DNA from: Apostichopus japonicus
Lineage: Eukaryota > Echinodermata > Holothuroidea > Aspidochirotida > Stichopodidae
Assembly (NCBI RefSeq): GCF_037975245.1
Contig: NC_092561.1
Location: 14,539,001 to 14,603,000 of the forward strand
Reading direction: 5' to 3'
DNA length: 64,000 nt
The notes beneath the pieces were generated by a model. That model saw nothing but the letters and a program-made list of their open reading frames with translations. It made no database searches and was not told where the DNA came from. Position 1 is the first letter of the stretch. Every line of letters begins with the position of its first letter. Of this stretch, positions 29,101 to 39,144 are shown piece after piece. Made by a program: the position numbers and the translations under genes.

Positions 29101-32100
29101 GTTTATGGACATATATGTAACTAAATATAAAGTGATGTGTAGATTTATAGAATTAACTACTGTATGTATGTTGCATAATATTGAAAAAGTTTATAATTTG
29201 TGGTGCAAGCAATGAGGACCTTAAAAATAAAAACAATGTTTGGCATACCTTGCTTGTAAATTTGGCAATGTACTGGTACCATTGCAAACATCAATAAATA
29301 TGTATTAAATGCATATTTGACATGATGAAGGTTTGGGGAAATAATTCTACGATACACTGAACTAAACAATTTAGATTTTATCAGGTATATACAGCTTTTG
29401 TCACTCCCCTGACTACAATCTGAGAAATCCTGGTCACATTAGAAAAAACATTACAGTATGTTCCATTGACATAGAATTATAATTTTTTAAATAAAAGCAT
29501 ACCACATTCAATTGTTACAGTTAGCACACAAAGCTCAGCTTGCGCTAGTCTCTGACCGTACTGCTACTGTAGACATCTACTGTTACTACTCTGCACTGCT
29601 ACACAAGTCTACCATGACAATCAACCCCCCTACCCTGCCCCTCTCCCCCTACCCTGCCCCTCTCCCCCTACCCTGCCCCTCTCCCCCTACCCCCCATCCT
29701 CAATATGTTAACAAATAAAATTTTAATAAATACAAATACATTTTGGCTATTGTTACCAGAATTAATTTCAACTTTCAGCATTAAAAAAAATATATTATTT
29801 TTTGATTGCATCTCAATACCACAGGGGATGAAATCCAATCGGCAAGTCGTTTCAACTGAAAATCCAATGAATTTATCTTTACTTATCAAAACTTTTGTCG
29901 AACGATCACGGCCTATAACTAGAAAAGTTTGGCCTAAAACAATTCCCTCCAAATTTTTGGCAAACTCCAGGAAAACTTCAGAACCTAAAATACTAGGCTT
30001 TATCATGCCTCAAAAAAATACTTAATCCATATGCTATGTAATTAATATGAAATTGTAGTTAGTGTATTAGTCCTATAGACACTACAGACACTATATATAT
30101 CTACTGTACCTACTAGCCTTTATGCTTTTAAGTTGCTATTGGCAGAACTCAGAATCTCAAAAAATAGCAAACTGATATTAACAGCTGACAGAGATGGATG
30201 GAAATAAAATAAATTCTGCAAACAACTGTGGCTGCTTAACAAATAGACATGAGATTATTAGTATTGAAGTACAGTAGGCCTACTACACTAGCTGAAATCT
30301 CATTCTACAGAGACTCAGACTGTACTTCAAACGACGACCTTCCACGGTGCAACATTATTATTACCAGAACTTGATAATATGAAGTTATGATGTGTGTGCG
30401 ATGTTGTACAGTATATACCTCAATTGATATACAGTTGACTGGAGTATTGAGGAATGAACATGTATTACTGTATGTCATTTGGCAAAGGGGATGAAGTTAT
30501 AATCCCAAAGCCAATGAAGCGGTTTCATTTCTCTAGTTGGTACTCATAAGAGGGGGGGGGGGGGGGGTGGGAGCGGGAATACACACTGGGACAGAGTACT
30601 AATTAACTTCCACAATCTGTATTTAAGCTATTCTGCATTTTGTGTCTCTGCTCTTTTGTTTTAAAGTAATTAAGTTATTATAACTAATAAGGGTCAAAAC
30701 ATAAAGTGTGCTTTACGTCTTTGCAGAATACTGCAAAATCATATCGGATATCAAATTAATCACTCCTAGGGGAAGGAAGGAGGAGGAGGGGAAGGGAGAA
30801 GGCCTTCAAAGGGATTGGTCACCTTGTAATGTTAATGAAGCATTTTAAGAAGAATTTTCACCAAAGCAGCTACTATACTACATACTGAAGTCAGTTGGTC
30901 CCAGAAGCCAAAGAACCGGACAGATGGATGACGACCATGTTGAAGTGTAAAAGGATCAACCCTGAGGCTTTCAAAGAGCTCTATTTGCATTTAGGTTAGA
31001 ACTGCAGTGCTTCCTGACAGAATCCTAAGTCAAACTTTGATGGAAGAATTTAGGCAGAGAACTTGAGAGATGTGATGTAAGATATGAGTTTTTGGTCGAC
31101 CAATCAGAATGACTTACACCTCACCTGTCACAACATACAAGCTCCCGCTTGATCCTCGACTCAGATAATTTGGGTTCTCGATGCCCCCATCGAGATCTGA
31201 CCTACCGTTCTGTAAGCCTGAGGGTTTAATTGACAAATTTTACACCAAAATTGTAACAAAAAAGGGCACAGGTACTGTACAGTAGCTGTGGCTAAGTTAA
31301 CAATTTCACTTTGCGCAGGGTAGCAGTAGACCTATGAGAAGGTATAATATAGATAATAGGAGAGCTGTAGTAAACATATCTGCACTCAAAAAGTTTCTCA
31401 CGAATGCGAGATGGCGGATTGTTTTAACTGCACATGTACATGTCTCTTCTGGATATTTTCATGCCTTGTGTTCAAGCTAGGAGATTTGCCTCGCAGTACA
31501 TCAGACCTTTCACCAGATTTGTTAATTGAAAAAGAGATCTATGCAAATGTGCATATGATCTAGTAATGGGAGGGACAGGAAGTGGGAAATGGGAAGAACG
31601 TGGCGGAGTAGAGGATTGAAATGTTGCAAAGTGACATCTGAGGACAGAGAAATATGGTTTAATTGTAACCCCTCCCTCCCCCTCCCCCCATCAAACTGTC
31701 TCTAAATGCACAAAACATACACCAAAGAGTGACCAAATTTTTATGAACTTCAACTATCTGTTCATTTAACGATCATTTTCGCAAAACTCTTGATCCACTT
31801 TTGAATAGTCTCTTAAAATTGACCTTTGGGATGTACTTCTCCAAAAGAGTTTAAAAGTGCATGTCTCATGTCCCATATCTCCTTTTAGTGCCACACCCTC
31901 TTGTCTCATGCCCTGACTCATGTAACATCTCACATTTCATGTCTTATCCCATGTCTTGGCTCTTGTGACAGGTATCAGGTCACGACTGTCTCTGCTCATG
32001 CCCTATCCCAATTTCCTGTACTCATATCTAATGTCCTGCCTCATGTCCTGTCTTATGTCTCACATTGTGTCTCAGGCTTCCATGTCATGTCTTATTTATT

Positions 32101-35100
32101 ATTATTATTATATTATTATCACTTGGCCTTTTTTTCACAGCAAAATGTACATTACTCTAACATGCACAGTATCCCTTGGGCCTGCAGTGATCATTGACAC
32201 TCTTGGAGGTTAACAACAGATAATTACTTGCACATGTTATTACTATTTGTAGGTGAGAAAAGACACTTTTCTAGAGTTCATGTAACCAGTCAATTGTTGA
32301 AAGAATCTGCCAAATTAAGGAGAACTTTGCTCGTAAAATTTATCAACATTTTGGCAAGCATTTGTTCCGCATACAACCTGAAAAGATGAACACACAGCTC
32401 AACAAATAAGCGTACAAGTTGAGAGCCCTCAGAGCGTACACTTAAAAGTACATTTACACAGTTAATGTAGCCATGTTCTCTTCATGTGCCAAAACCGACA
32501 AAACAATTTAATTTTCCTAGAACTGCTAATGCCAACATCCTCAAAAGGACTACAATATTTGAAACACACCAACACAATCAAACATGATCCCCACTAAACA
32601 TGTTAGCTCTACATAGTTTGTTAAAGTGCAGTTAAAATTGGCCTTTAATCCAAAAGTTTACCAAACCTACTCAGTATTACTCAAAACTAAGATCTTCTTC
32701 GTACAAAGCTACCTTCGAAACTTTTCATCAGGTGAAAGTCACTATCAGCGAGTACTTAGTGAATGTGATTCGCATCTCAACATTATCTTGCCCAGACACT
32801 ATTCGTGTTATCGTGTACTAGCATTGATCACATCTACATGGAAAGCAAAACATTTTTAAAGTTTAAAACTATTTAACCTGCACTCAAAACATATAAGTTC
32901 AAAATGAAAACTTGACCAGTCAACCTTTTGAATTATATACAATCGGGTCAATATTAAAATTAGTCACCCATTTACTTCAAATCTGGTTAAAAAATATTTA
33001 TTGATATCAATTCGTAAATTTGTCTGTGCTTAATTGATTCAATCAAATTACTTGGATTTCCACACATCAGAATTGACGACTTGTTAAAAATTTAATACAA
33101 GATTAATGATAGCTGTGCTGGCTTTATTATACTTCCTTGTTTACATTGCACTTTGCATAACCGTGTAGGTCATTTATGTGTGATCTATTATTAAACTAAC
33201 TTGATCTTTGCTTCATCAACTTTTTGATAAATAATCCAATTCTTTTAACGATCATATAATATGTAAAAATCTTGATCCACTTTCAAATAGCCCCTTTTGA
33301 TTTTGGGGGGCAATTCTCCTGAAGAGATTAAAAGCATCTCATAGTCCATGCTCTCATGTCAATGTTCCATCTCTGCTCATGTGCCCTGCCTTATGTCTCA
33401 TGTCCTGTCTCATGTTAAGTACATCTCATACTTCATGTCCTATCTCATGTCTTGGCTCATGTGACGACAAGTTTCAGGTCACGACTGTCTCTGCTTATAA
33501 TCCCATTATGTTCCATATCAAAATCTCACATAACAACATAACTAACCATTTTGGGAATTAACACACATGTACTTTATGTCTCTATGGCTATAATGGTTTA
33601 CTGTTCACATTTGGCTGAACTAGCTTTTATGCAATATCTATTATGGTACATTTTCTTGATTTACACACATGTGCAGTCATTTGTATGTCAAAATGATTAA
33701 AGTGTGCTGGTACTATAGTGTTAAACATGTGGTGTACTCACTATACATGTGTGGGTATAGTTGTGTGTGATAAGCATGTATACAGAAAGTACGATGAAAC
33801 TAGAATTTCACCACTACATTACGTACACATATATATATGACAGCCTCTGAGCAATTTGGGCTTAATTATTTATGTTAAATTCTTTGTTTACTGCAATGTT
33901 CAATTCCTGTAATGGAGATAGGGGGAGGGGGGTTGGTTCTGCAAATGCTGAATCTAAACTATTGACTCTCCTAAAATAAACTAATGACTTCAGTTTCGGT
34001 GTGAACACAATTTCAGTGTAAAAACTGTTCACATTCTACCGTGAAAGCAGAACAGAAAGTGAACTGGTTTCAGATCCTCGTGGCACTATGACTATAACAT
34101 ATTTTACAAAAATGACATCTCCTATCCACAACTTTTCAAAATAAGTTATCTCCCAATTGGAACATGATATTTCTTAGCTGTTTTGGGTACCCTCGTGAAA
34201 TGTGATACCCCTACTATAAACCATGTAAATCAACTCTCAAAAAGTTACTGAACTCTTTTGCAAATATTTGTATTTACTGTAAGCCCAGGTTAAAACAAAT
34301 ACTTTTATACAGCATTGAAAATGTTCACTAGTTATACAAGGCTGGACATGTCACAAAGTTTCACTCCCAATTTACAATATACAATGTACGTAGGACAATG
34401 TGGACAACATGGTTGACTAGAAGGCTAAAATCCTACTTTCGAGGAATCAGAATTGATGTGGCTCTAGTAATTTTCTTTATGATATTAAAAGCCAAAATTT
34501 GGAAATGGAGACAAAGCTTCTGAGAGCTGCTATCTGAAGTTTTGAATAATGGAATTATAAATTGAATTATAGTATGCCAATTGGTCTGTGGTTGCCCTAT
34601 ATATTGGAAAAACAACCTCATTTAGGGGGACATGACAAGTTTAAAAACCTTCTCGTAAACAGGAACCTAATTTAGTTTACTGTAATAATCATGGGAAGTC
34701 CTACAATCCCATTCGGTTTCTTGCATTGGCTTTTAGTGATGTTCATTTATGATGTGTTACATATGAAGCTGTAACCTAAAGAAGGTTTTGCTACATTCTT
34801 GCTTAAGTGCTGTTGAAAGTTTGGGCCTAAACAACCTATGAAGTAAAACTCTTAGGCACATCTGCAAGGTATAGGCCTAATACATAACCTGTAGAGGCCT
34901 ATACATTCACTCCTTGCTAAAGTTTCACATTCCATCCATACCGAGGCCTAACTGTTTATTGTCAGGCCTCCACACTTAATGTAGTTTTACGAAAATGAAG
35001 TGTCCTCAAATGTAAACAATGGCAGCAGCTTTTGGTCGAGCTAGGACTTAGGCTAGGCCTAACAAATAAAGATATATGTCTAACTTATACTGCTTTTTTA

Positions 35101-35599
35101 TTCTACATAGGCCTACTTCTTCTTTCTGTTTGTAGTTATAAATACATGTAACTTAGTTTTCGTTTTGGGGCATTTATATTCTTCTATAGCTCCAAAGAAA
35201 ACAATCCTTGATGATATTGATTTGGATTCTAAATAAACTAGACACTAGGGCTTAAGTCTTATTTAAATCAATATTACTTAGAATAAGGGTTTATATCTAA
35301 CACGATATTACAAATACTGGTGTAATGTGTAGGCCTTCTTAAACTTAAGATTCTCTTAGTGCAGGCCTAACTCTCGAAGCAATTATTGGCATAACTTAGG
35401 CTACATCGTACAATTCGGGGTACGTGTATGGCACAACAATCAGTTAACGTTGACCTATTTAACGTTAACACTAACTTTGGCTATTCCGACGAGTGGGCGC
35501 GGTCAGTGTAAACTTGGGACGATGGAGACATTTTCGTAACATGCATCACTTACCATTTGCTGCAGGAGCCATGCCTTCGAAACCTATCGGATTTGACAT
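1972..35599 (-). CDS. Anoctamin (TMEM16) family gene, 5' part: three coding exons joined, 3' end off the window
   Basis: Anoctamins are multi-pass membrane proteins acting as calcium-activated chloride channels or phospholipid scramblases. The three exons at 35554-35599, 3590-3672 and 1972-2160 join in one frame and encode 106 residues: an acidic low-complexity N-terminus, then the family signature FFKDGVRKIDYVLAF followed by a charged segment (KRAKRRKEYFGNLKEEGL). This corresponds to the cytosolic N-terminal dimerisation region that precedes the first membrane helix. No membrane segment is reached; the next exon should lie left of position 1. Intron 1 is about 32 kb and intron 2 is 1,429 bp. 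The paralogue number cannot be assigned from this region. Family assignment is strong; the start choice is good because a TAA lies in frame just upstream. Confidence 0.85.
3590..3672 (-). CDS. Anoctamin coding exon 2 (acidic linker)
   Basis: This 83-nt minus-strand exon lies between a TGTAG-type acceptor (CTTCTACAG) and a GTAGGT donor. Only the phase-1 frame is open. It encodes 27 residues, QEKTAAPSDIELSDAPSN then IEKQPLHAG, a disordered acidic segment typical of anoctamin N-termini ahead of the dimerisation domain. It ends in phase 0, matching exon 3. Because it is entered in phase 1, any upstream first exon must end in phase 1. This is the basis for the alternative-first-exon candidates listed separately. 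Confidence 0.75.
4196..4405. mobile_element. Short MITE with 16-bp perfect terminal inverted repeats
   Basis: The ends CCAGTTGGGACAATTT and AAATTGTCCCAACTGG are exact reverse complements around a 210-bp unit with no ORF. The interior (ACCACTCTGTACTGTCCTCC and a palindromic TTCAAAGCACT block) recurs in degenerate tandem form at 10.85-11.05 kb, so this is a dispersed family. No target duplication is obvious, and the superfamily is undetermined. Confidence 0.65.
5161..5480. repeat. Pentanucleotide / 10-bp satellite (GTATTGCATA/T)n
   Basis: About 320 bp is built from 5-bp words TATTG, CATTG and CATAG, mostly arranged as GTATTGCATA or GTATTGCATT 10-mers and grading into GTGTTG/GATGTATT units at both ends. 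All three minus-strand frames stay open because no register makes a stop codon; the resulting MQYNAI-type translations are artefacts. Confidence 0.95.
5500..7790. other. Anoctamin intron 1, no gene or clear repeat
   Basis: AT-rich unique-looking sequence with short mononucleotide runs and frequent ACTGTACAGTA-like words. No exon, RNA gene or bounded transposon recognised. Confidence 0.4.
7796..8062. repeat. Minisatellite, five degenerate ~56-bp units
   Basis: The unit contains TGTATGTAATTCTTGTCCCT, then TTTAAATGAA and TTTGCATAATCCTGAA. Five copies follow in tandem with small insertions (an extra GGACAG and an ATC). No coding potential. Confidence 0.85.
8204..8250. repeat. 12-bp microsatellite-like array (ACATTAATTTGC)n
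   Basis: Four to five copies of a 12-bp unit ACATTAATTT plus two variable bases. Confidence 0.8.
8658..9226. mobile_element. TTAA-flanked foldback MITE with ~200-bp inverted repeats
   Basis: The element starts TTAAAGGATTGGTTCAGGTG and ends with the near-complement of that sequence in CACCTGAACTAATCCTTTAA. The arms extend about 200 bp inward with about 80% identity, including a palindromic core (GTGATGTCACATCCTCA and its complement). TTAA at both outer edges is the duplication left by piggyBac- and Kolobok-type transposases. No ORF of its own. TTAA-class assignment is solid; the exact superfamily is inferred. Confidence 0.75.
9632..9752. repeat. 39-bp minisatellite, about three units
   Basis: The unit ATTAATTAGCATTTTGCTAC plus ACACATGTAACAATATTGC is repeated with few changes; a shorter copy precedes it. 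Confidence 0.85.
10349..10520 (-). CDS. Weak candidate alternative first exon in anoctamin intron 1
   Basis: An ATG at 10520 (MSVKRRYTVCKKGSIETI...) opens a frame that reaches an acidic segment NEEPELEDG, where a weak GTACTG donor would again give phase 1 and join exon 2 in frame. The open frame continues to 100 codons if unspliced. The segment is richer in GC and CpG than the surrounding intron. The donor lacks G at +5, so this is less convincing than the candidate at 14.3 kb. Confidence 0.25.
10850..11293. repeat. Degenerate copy of the 4.2-kb MITE family with internal ~105-bp tandem duplication
   Basis: Two tandem ~105-bp units carry the ACCACTCTATACTGTCCTCC and AAAGCACTCATAC blocks of the element at 4196-4405. 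The region ends with ATTGTCTCAACTGGGTG, matching that family's terminal repeat. Between them lies an insert with tandem 22-bp ACAAGTACATACACACTGAC units (about 11125-11190). The left terminal repeat is missing. Confidence 0.6.
11300..14280. other. Intronic stretch, no supported gene
   Basis: AT-rich sequence. A patch at about 12955-13085 is dense in CTGCAG and contains imperfect inverted words, but has no codon-like structure I trust. There are G-rich/C-rich runs at 13930-13960 and 14213-14250. Confidence 0.4.
14286..14357 (-). CDS. Candidate alternative first exon of the anoctamin gene
   Basis: Within intron 1 an ATG at 14357 opens 24 codons plus one base (MSQFNVSQVNYGATDEDN, then IVLKSY) and runs into a perfect GTAAGTA donor. 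The frame is closed upstream by TGA. Splicing from this donor to exon 2 preserves frame (A plus GC gives serine, then QEKTAAPSD). Start, in-frame upstream stop, strong donor and matching phase together suggest a real alternative promoter and N-terminus. There is no transcript support and the match could be chance. Confidence 0.5.
14440..19370. other. Intronic stretch, no supported gene
   Basis: Mostly unique AT-rich sequence. An acidic mini-frame on the minus strand near 18555-18625 (QRLEDSTWGVADSDSDIDG) is codon-like, but its donor phase does not match exon 2. An 18-bp direct duplication (GTGATACCTTAAGGAATT) lies at about 17137-17174. Confidence 0.35.
19374..19602 (+). mobile_element. 5'-truncated LINE 3' end with (ATT)n tail
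   Basis: One plus frame reads EYSGSYLWNRLTDHIRTCSK, then LSTFKSLLKTHLFTCSF, then LKRLEQSLY and a stop. The WN-x-L-x-x-x-I-x2-C/S-x5-FK-x2-LK-x-x-L-x motif is the familiar C-terminus of CR1/L2-type LINE ORF2 proteins. The sequence GGCGCTATATATTCATT and an ATT microsatellite tail follow, as expected for this group. Only the last ~60 codons remain, so it is a dead fragment. Confidence 0.75.
19610..21830. other. Intronic stretch, no supported gene
   Basis: AT-rich sequence with many TACTGTACAT-like palindromic words; no exon or bounded repeat recognised. Confidence 0.35.
21838..21918. repeat. Minisatellite of GGATA / ACAGTGGATAGGATAGG units
   Basis: Four to five imperfect 17-24-bp units built on the pentamer GGATA, ending at GATAGTGCCACTG. 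Confidence 0.85.
23290..23507 (-). pseudogene. LINE reverse-transcriptase fragment (L1/Tx1-like)
   Basis: The minus strand reads FKPLSKVLTTFQEATGARLN, RSKTKGLRLGGWRGQ, then WSDVMIKVNGIWLG. The pattern x-F-x-x-ATGA-x-LN-x-x-K-x-KGL-x-LG-x-W followed by IK-x-x-GIW-x-G is the thumb-proximal region that follows the catalytic motif in L1- and Tx1-clade non-LTR reverse transcriptases. The frame is intact over about 60 codons but neither flank continues it, so it is a fragment. Its GC content is higher than that of the surrounding intron. Confidence 0.7.
24385..25175. repeat. Degenerate satellite of ~105-bp units, dimeric ~235-bp higher-order period
   Basis: The core TATGTAACGCTAGTGTAATG recurs near 24451, 24580, 24685, 24820, 24922, 25025 and 25123. 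Spacing alternates about 130 and 104 bp, giving a ~235-bp dimer in the first half. The units are rich in ATG, TGTG and GCAGT words (GTAATGTGTTGTGATG). Long minus-strand frames here are repeat artefacts. Confidence 0.85.
25180..28045. other. Intronic stretch, no supported gene
   Basis: AT-rich sequence without a recognisable exon. A good donor-like GGTCAGGTAAGG exists on the minus strand near 27690, but no phase-compatible ATG frame precedes it. Confidence 0.35.
28048..28640. repeat. C-rich minisatellite, ~27-bp unit (TTTCTAAACCCTGTTCTCCC AACCCCC), about 22 copies
   Basis: Successive units of 26-28 bp differ mainly in the length of the C run and in TTTCT versus TTTGT. The minus strand has regularly spaced runs of three or more G's, so it could form G-quadruplex structures. 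The proline-rich translation is an artefact. Confidence 0.95.
29622..29697. repeat. 20-bp C-rich tandem repeat (CCCTACCCTGCCCCTCTCCC)
   Basis: Three near-perfect 20-bp units plus a partial one. The complementary strand is G-quadruplex-prone. This is a second C-rich array 1 kb from the 28-kb minisatellite. Confidence 0.9.
29790..30006 (-). CDS. Unassigned open frame, possible exon or gene fragment
   Basis: On the minus strand ATG at 30006 begins MIKPSILGSEVFLEFAKNLE and continues through GQTFLVIGRDRSTKVLISKD for about 70 codon-like residues before low-complexity sequence. The plus strand is also open, with an acceptor-like ATACCACAG before a 65-codon frame ending in a stop at about 30025. I do not recognise either protein, and one frame may be a shadow of the other. 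Neither has a clear partner exon. Confidence 0.2.
30540..30800. other. G-rich runs in non-coding sequence
   Basis: An uninterrupted run of about 17 G at 30552-30568 and a GGAGGAGGGG-type purine tract at 30770-30800. No gene. Confidence 0.6.
31768..33495. repeat. Two diverged direct copies of a ~230-bp sequence with CTCATGTC-type decamer array
   Basis: The segment at 31768-31995 (ACGATCATTTTCGCAAAACT, then CTTGATCCACTTTTGAATAG, then repeated TCTCATGTCC words, ending TCAGGTCACGACTGTCTCTG) is repeated at 33248-33495 in the same order with indels. A TTA/ATT microsatellite follows the first copy at 32094-32117. This is probably an old dispersed element; no termini resolved. Confidence 0.65.
33520..35545. 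other. Intron 1 sequence next to anoctamin exon 1, TAGGCCTA-rich
   Basis: No gene seen. Between about 34,824 and 35,370 the word GGCCT occurs nine times, mostly inside the palindrome TAGGCCTA. Confidence 0.5.
35554..35599 (-). CDS. Anoctamin coding exon 1 (start codon, MSNPIGFEGMAPAAN)
   Basis: On the minus strand an ATG at 35599 opens 15 codons plus one base and ends at a consensus donor GTAAGTG. The frame is closed just upstream by TAA, so this ATG is the natural start. The exon ends in phase 1, and its last G joins GC of exon 2 to make a glycine codon. The region upstream is AT-rich with TAGGCCTA words; I could not pick a core promoter with confidence. Confidence 0.75.
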
Positions 35600-36069
35600 C
35601 TTTGCGGATTAACGCAAAGAGCGTCTAACGACTTCTGTTCCCCGTTATTGATAGTCCTACTGTTACCAATAACAGTTACCTAGCGTACATATATGTTCTG
35701 TGTGATTATTATCCAGGCATGTACTGCATATATATACGATGTTATCAAAGTACAGTAGCGTAAATACGTACACTACTATACTACCTACACCAGTTGTCAA
35801 CAGCAATCGACCATATCAGGAATCAACTGGGTATATTACGAAAAGTGGCGGTACAGTCAATTTTATTTGACCTATATGCTAATGGTAAATCCCAACTGGT
35901 GTTCAAGTGTCCCGCTATCTTGTAACAAATTTAATGAATTTGTCCACTAATAGCGTAAATTAATTAATTTCAATATATTGATGTTGGAGTTGGTTAATGT
36001 GTTTCAAGATTGTCAGATTAAGGTAGAGTTTTTGCCAATGCCATTTGTGATAAGGTTATTGTCAATTTG

Positions 36070-36206
36070 TCATGCTGTCACGGGTGTGCCATCTTTTGGG
36101 GATTGACTGGATTTTCGATTAGATGGTTTAAGTGCGTGGGGAGAACTGCGGAATTTCTGTCCTTGCATGTCAAAGTTGATCAAACCAGGGAACTTTTTTA
36201 TTTCCA
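36070..36206 (-). CDS. Possible small minus-strand terminal exon, unassigned
   Basis: Following an acceptor-like TTCTATTGTTTGAG, the minus strand reads LEIKKFPGLINFDMQGQKF, then RSSPHALKPSNRKSSQSPK, and ends GTPVTA-stop. The Ser/Pro/Lys-rich sequence looks codon-like, but I found no phase-compatible upstream exon. A possible 47-nt minus exon with a GTAAGTG donor lies at about 36977-37023, but its phase does not join. Treat as speculative. Confidence 0.2.
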
Positions 36207-39144
36207 ACTCAAACAATAGAAATATTACATCGGCTAGGATAAAGTTATAAAAAGTATAACTTAAACATCGCAACAATTCCATGTTCAAACAGCAATGCAT
36301 TCAATCGTAGTGTTCGACAGAGGTTTCGGCCCCATTCGCAAATCTTCCCATAAGTCACAAAAAAAATATATTTAAATTAAATTTTGAATTGATATTAAAT
36401 AATTGGCAGCATAACAGCAGCTTTTTTTCGTTGGCAACACTACAGCGCTCTGATTTAACTTGAAGCGTCCATAATGGTACAATGTATGAAATTTTGCAAG
36501 AAACTATGCAACTGGTCCCAGGGAACGCTGAAAACATGGCCCTGTTCTTGGGATTTGAACGACCCACCCCCCCCCCTTAAAAAAACCCATAATAATAACA
36601 ATAATAGATAATAATTTAAACGTCAACTCACGTCCATATTTATACATCTTTATCGTGAAATTGACTTTCAATTTAACTCCGGTTAAATTCTTTCATGCTT
36701 TTGTACATATTTTTACATTGAAGATGAAAATATTATACAATAAAGTAACACAATTTTAGGCTTGGCCTTATAGGGTACACTGCTAAGTGTTGTTCAAATT
36801 ATAAAGGGAATTAAAAATATGAACATCATTTACTTGTTGCAGATGTTGTTGACCAACAGAAGGCGCACTGTATAAATATATATCATTAATGAAACTTTTT
36901 AGAACTTACAAAGTCAGCTGTAAAATTCACAAAACTGAGGCTGAACCAAGTTTGGGAATTTATGAGCAATGCACTTACCAAGCTTCAGCCTCAAGATCAT
37001 GTAGTATCTTCCGTGTGACCAGCATCTGGCAATATTTTTAACAGAAGGGTGCCCGCCCCCCCCCCTCCTTCCCCCACCCATACCTCATGCATGATGTAGC
37101 TTAGGCCTATAATGGTTTTGTTCTCGTAAATTAATATAGTGAGATGTGTAAAAGTCTTCTTAAAGTTGTTCATTTATCAACAACAAAAAGTAAGAAAATT
37201 GTCGTTGTCCTACTAACGTATTCAATCTATTTGAAAATAAATGTCCTTCGTAAATTGCAGAAGATCGCACTGTTTCTATTATTACTATACCCAGGTCGAC
37301 AGTCCTTGTTCACAGGTACGGTATATACATACACATAGCCTATATATGTAGCCTATATACATTCATTTGAAGTTAACACCTTTCGTACCAAAAAGTGGAA
37401 CTTGCAAGTAAGCAGGTGTAATGTCATATAGGTGTAAATGATACTAGGAAAATAGAAACGTGTTTTTTTTTTCGCTTGTCCTCCAGTCTTGTCCTGATAT
37501 TCGATTAGGTACGGTTTCAACTTTCATCACATGTATAGTAAAGCTCATACAACACCAACGTTTATCAGTGTATTCCTATTCGAATGCTGGAATATAAAGA
37601 TGCGTTCATATTTGAAGGAAAACGTTCATGCGGAGCTGTGCACCTATGACATCACAAATTGTTGAAACTCTCATCCTACACTGCTTTCAGCAGTGAAAAT
37701 CGCAACGATAGCATATTAATAAATACCGTCGTATGCATAGCCTACGTACGATATTTGTAGCGTTAACATTCCGTCACTTACGGTACTGACTACTTTTAAC
37801 GCTCTAGGTTAAATGTAAGTCACTATAATTACTACATGAACTGGTAATTTGAGGTGGGTATGATACGTCTTGTACTAATGCTACAGAGCCCTCCCTCCCG
37901 TTCCACCCCACCTCACGACACCAACTCACTCCCAACCACAATACACCATGTGAACAAAGCCAACTCCTATAAACCCACCCTACCCAACATTAACCCCGCC
38001 CCCTCGAAACAATTCCTAACAGAACCTACCCAAACAATATGCACCAACCCCTACACCCACCACTCACCCCGTTATACTGAAATCAGGAAAATTAGAAAGT
38101 ATAGACTGTACGCCGTTACTATAAGAGAACGGCAGCTCCCTGTTGATATTGGCTTAATAGTTGCAATTTAGAGGGCGCTCATTCAAAGCTCTGTCTCTAT
38201 ATACGGCTCTGGCTCTGTCATATAAATATTTGGAATAGGAGAAACAAATCCTGGGATTTTACAGTAGAGATTAATATCCTAACAATTTCTGTGAAATAAC
38301 TAGTCAAAAGTACGTTTCCCAAAATTTTCAGGATTTTACCAATTATTGTAGCACACCGCTATATGTAAGCGGACATTTAGTTACTCTCAAAAACGAGGGC
38401 GCTTCAAAAAGAGACGTCAGCGAGCCACACAGCGTAAGTGAAATGAAAAACGAAAGCTCATAAAAAATTCAAAAGAATTTAAGAAAAAAGAAAATGAAAC
38501 GCATGTAGTAAACGTGAAGATAACAGGGGGAAAAACTTAAAGCAATTGAGAATACTATGGATATACGAAGCTGCAGAGTCTGCATGATAACTTAAGTAGA
38601 TAGGCGGACTTTTCATTTCAGAGATCTATAGACGACTTCTTTTAAACACTATGGTTAGGCCTAATAAACAATTTAGTAGCCTAGCCTGCCTAGGACAACA
38701 TTACTAGTCCTATTGTAGTACTTACTAAGCTAGCATATAGGCTACCTGCCTTGGTCTGGGAAAAAGACATAAAGAGTACTTCTGACCGAGAGGTCCTGAT
38801 AGGACCTATTTGAAACAAAAGCCTAACAAATTGCAATCATGGTGATGTTAATTTAAAAAAAAAAGACAATTTTGAGGAAATAAGAAATCAATAAAAGCTT
38901 GATCACTCTCTGCAAGGTGTAAATGTTGCATTCTTTACAGGCTAACACAATTATTTCAAAATCCATGGGCCGTATATTCACTCGATATGTAAAAAAATTG
39001 TTTTCATGTTCTCATGATTTTTTTACACCTATGCATTCCCCCAAAAAGAACCACAGCCACAAAGTGCTAGACTACGTATAGTTGCATCATGAATACACTG
39101 TGGCAAATGCCATGTTCAATTGTATACCCTTCATTACTCTATAC

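Noticed and set aside
36421-36580. tRNA-like B box on the minus strand (GTCGTTCAAATCCC)
   Set aside because: No matching A box or cloverleaf, and a G run interrupts the 5' side. At most a SINE remnant, so not called as tRNA.
37854-38171. 105-codon Pro/Thr-rich plus frame as a stand-alone gene
   Set aside because: Composition-driven low complexity, no recognised motif, and the only donor-like site does not fit the phase of the 40.5-kb exon.
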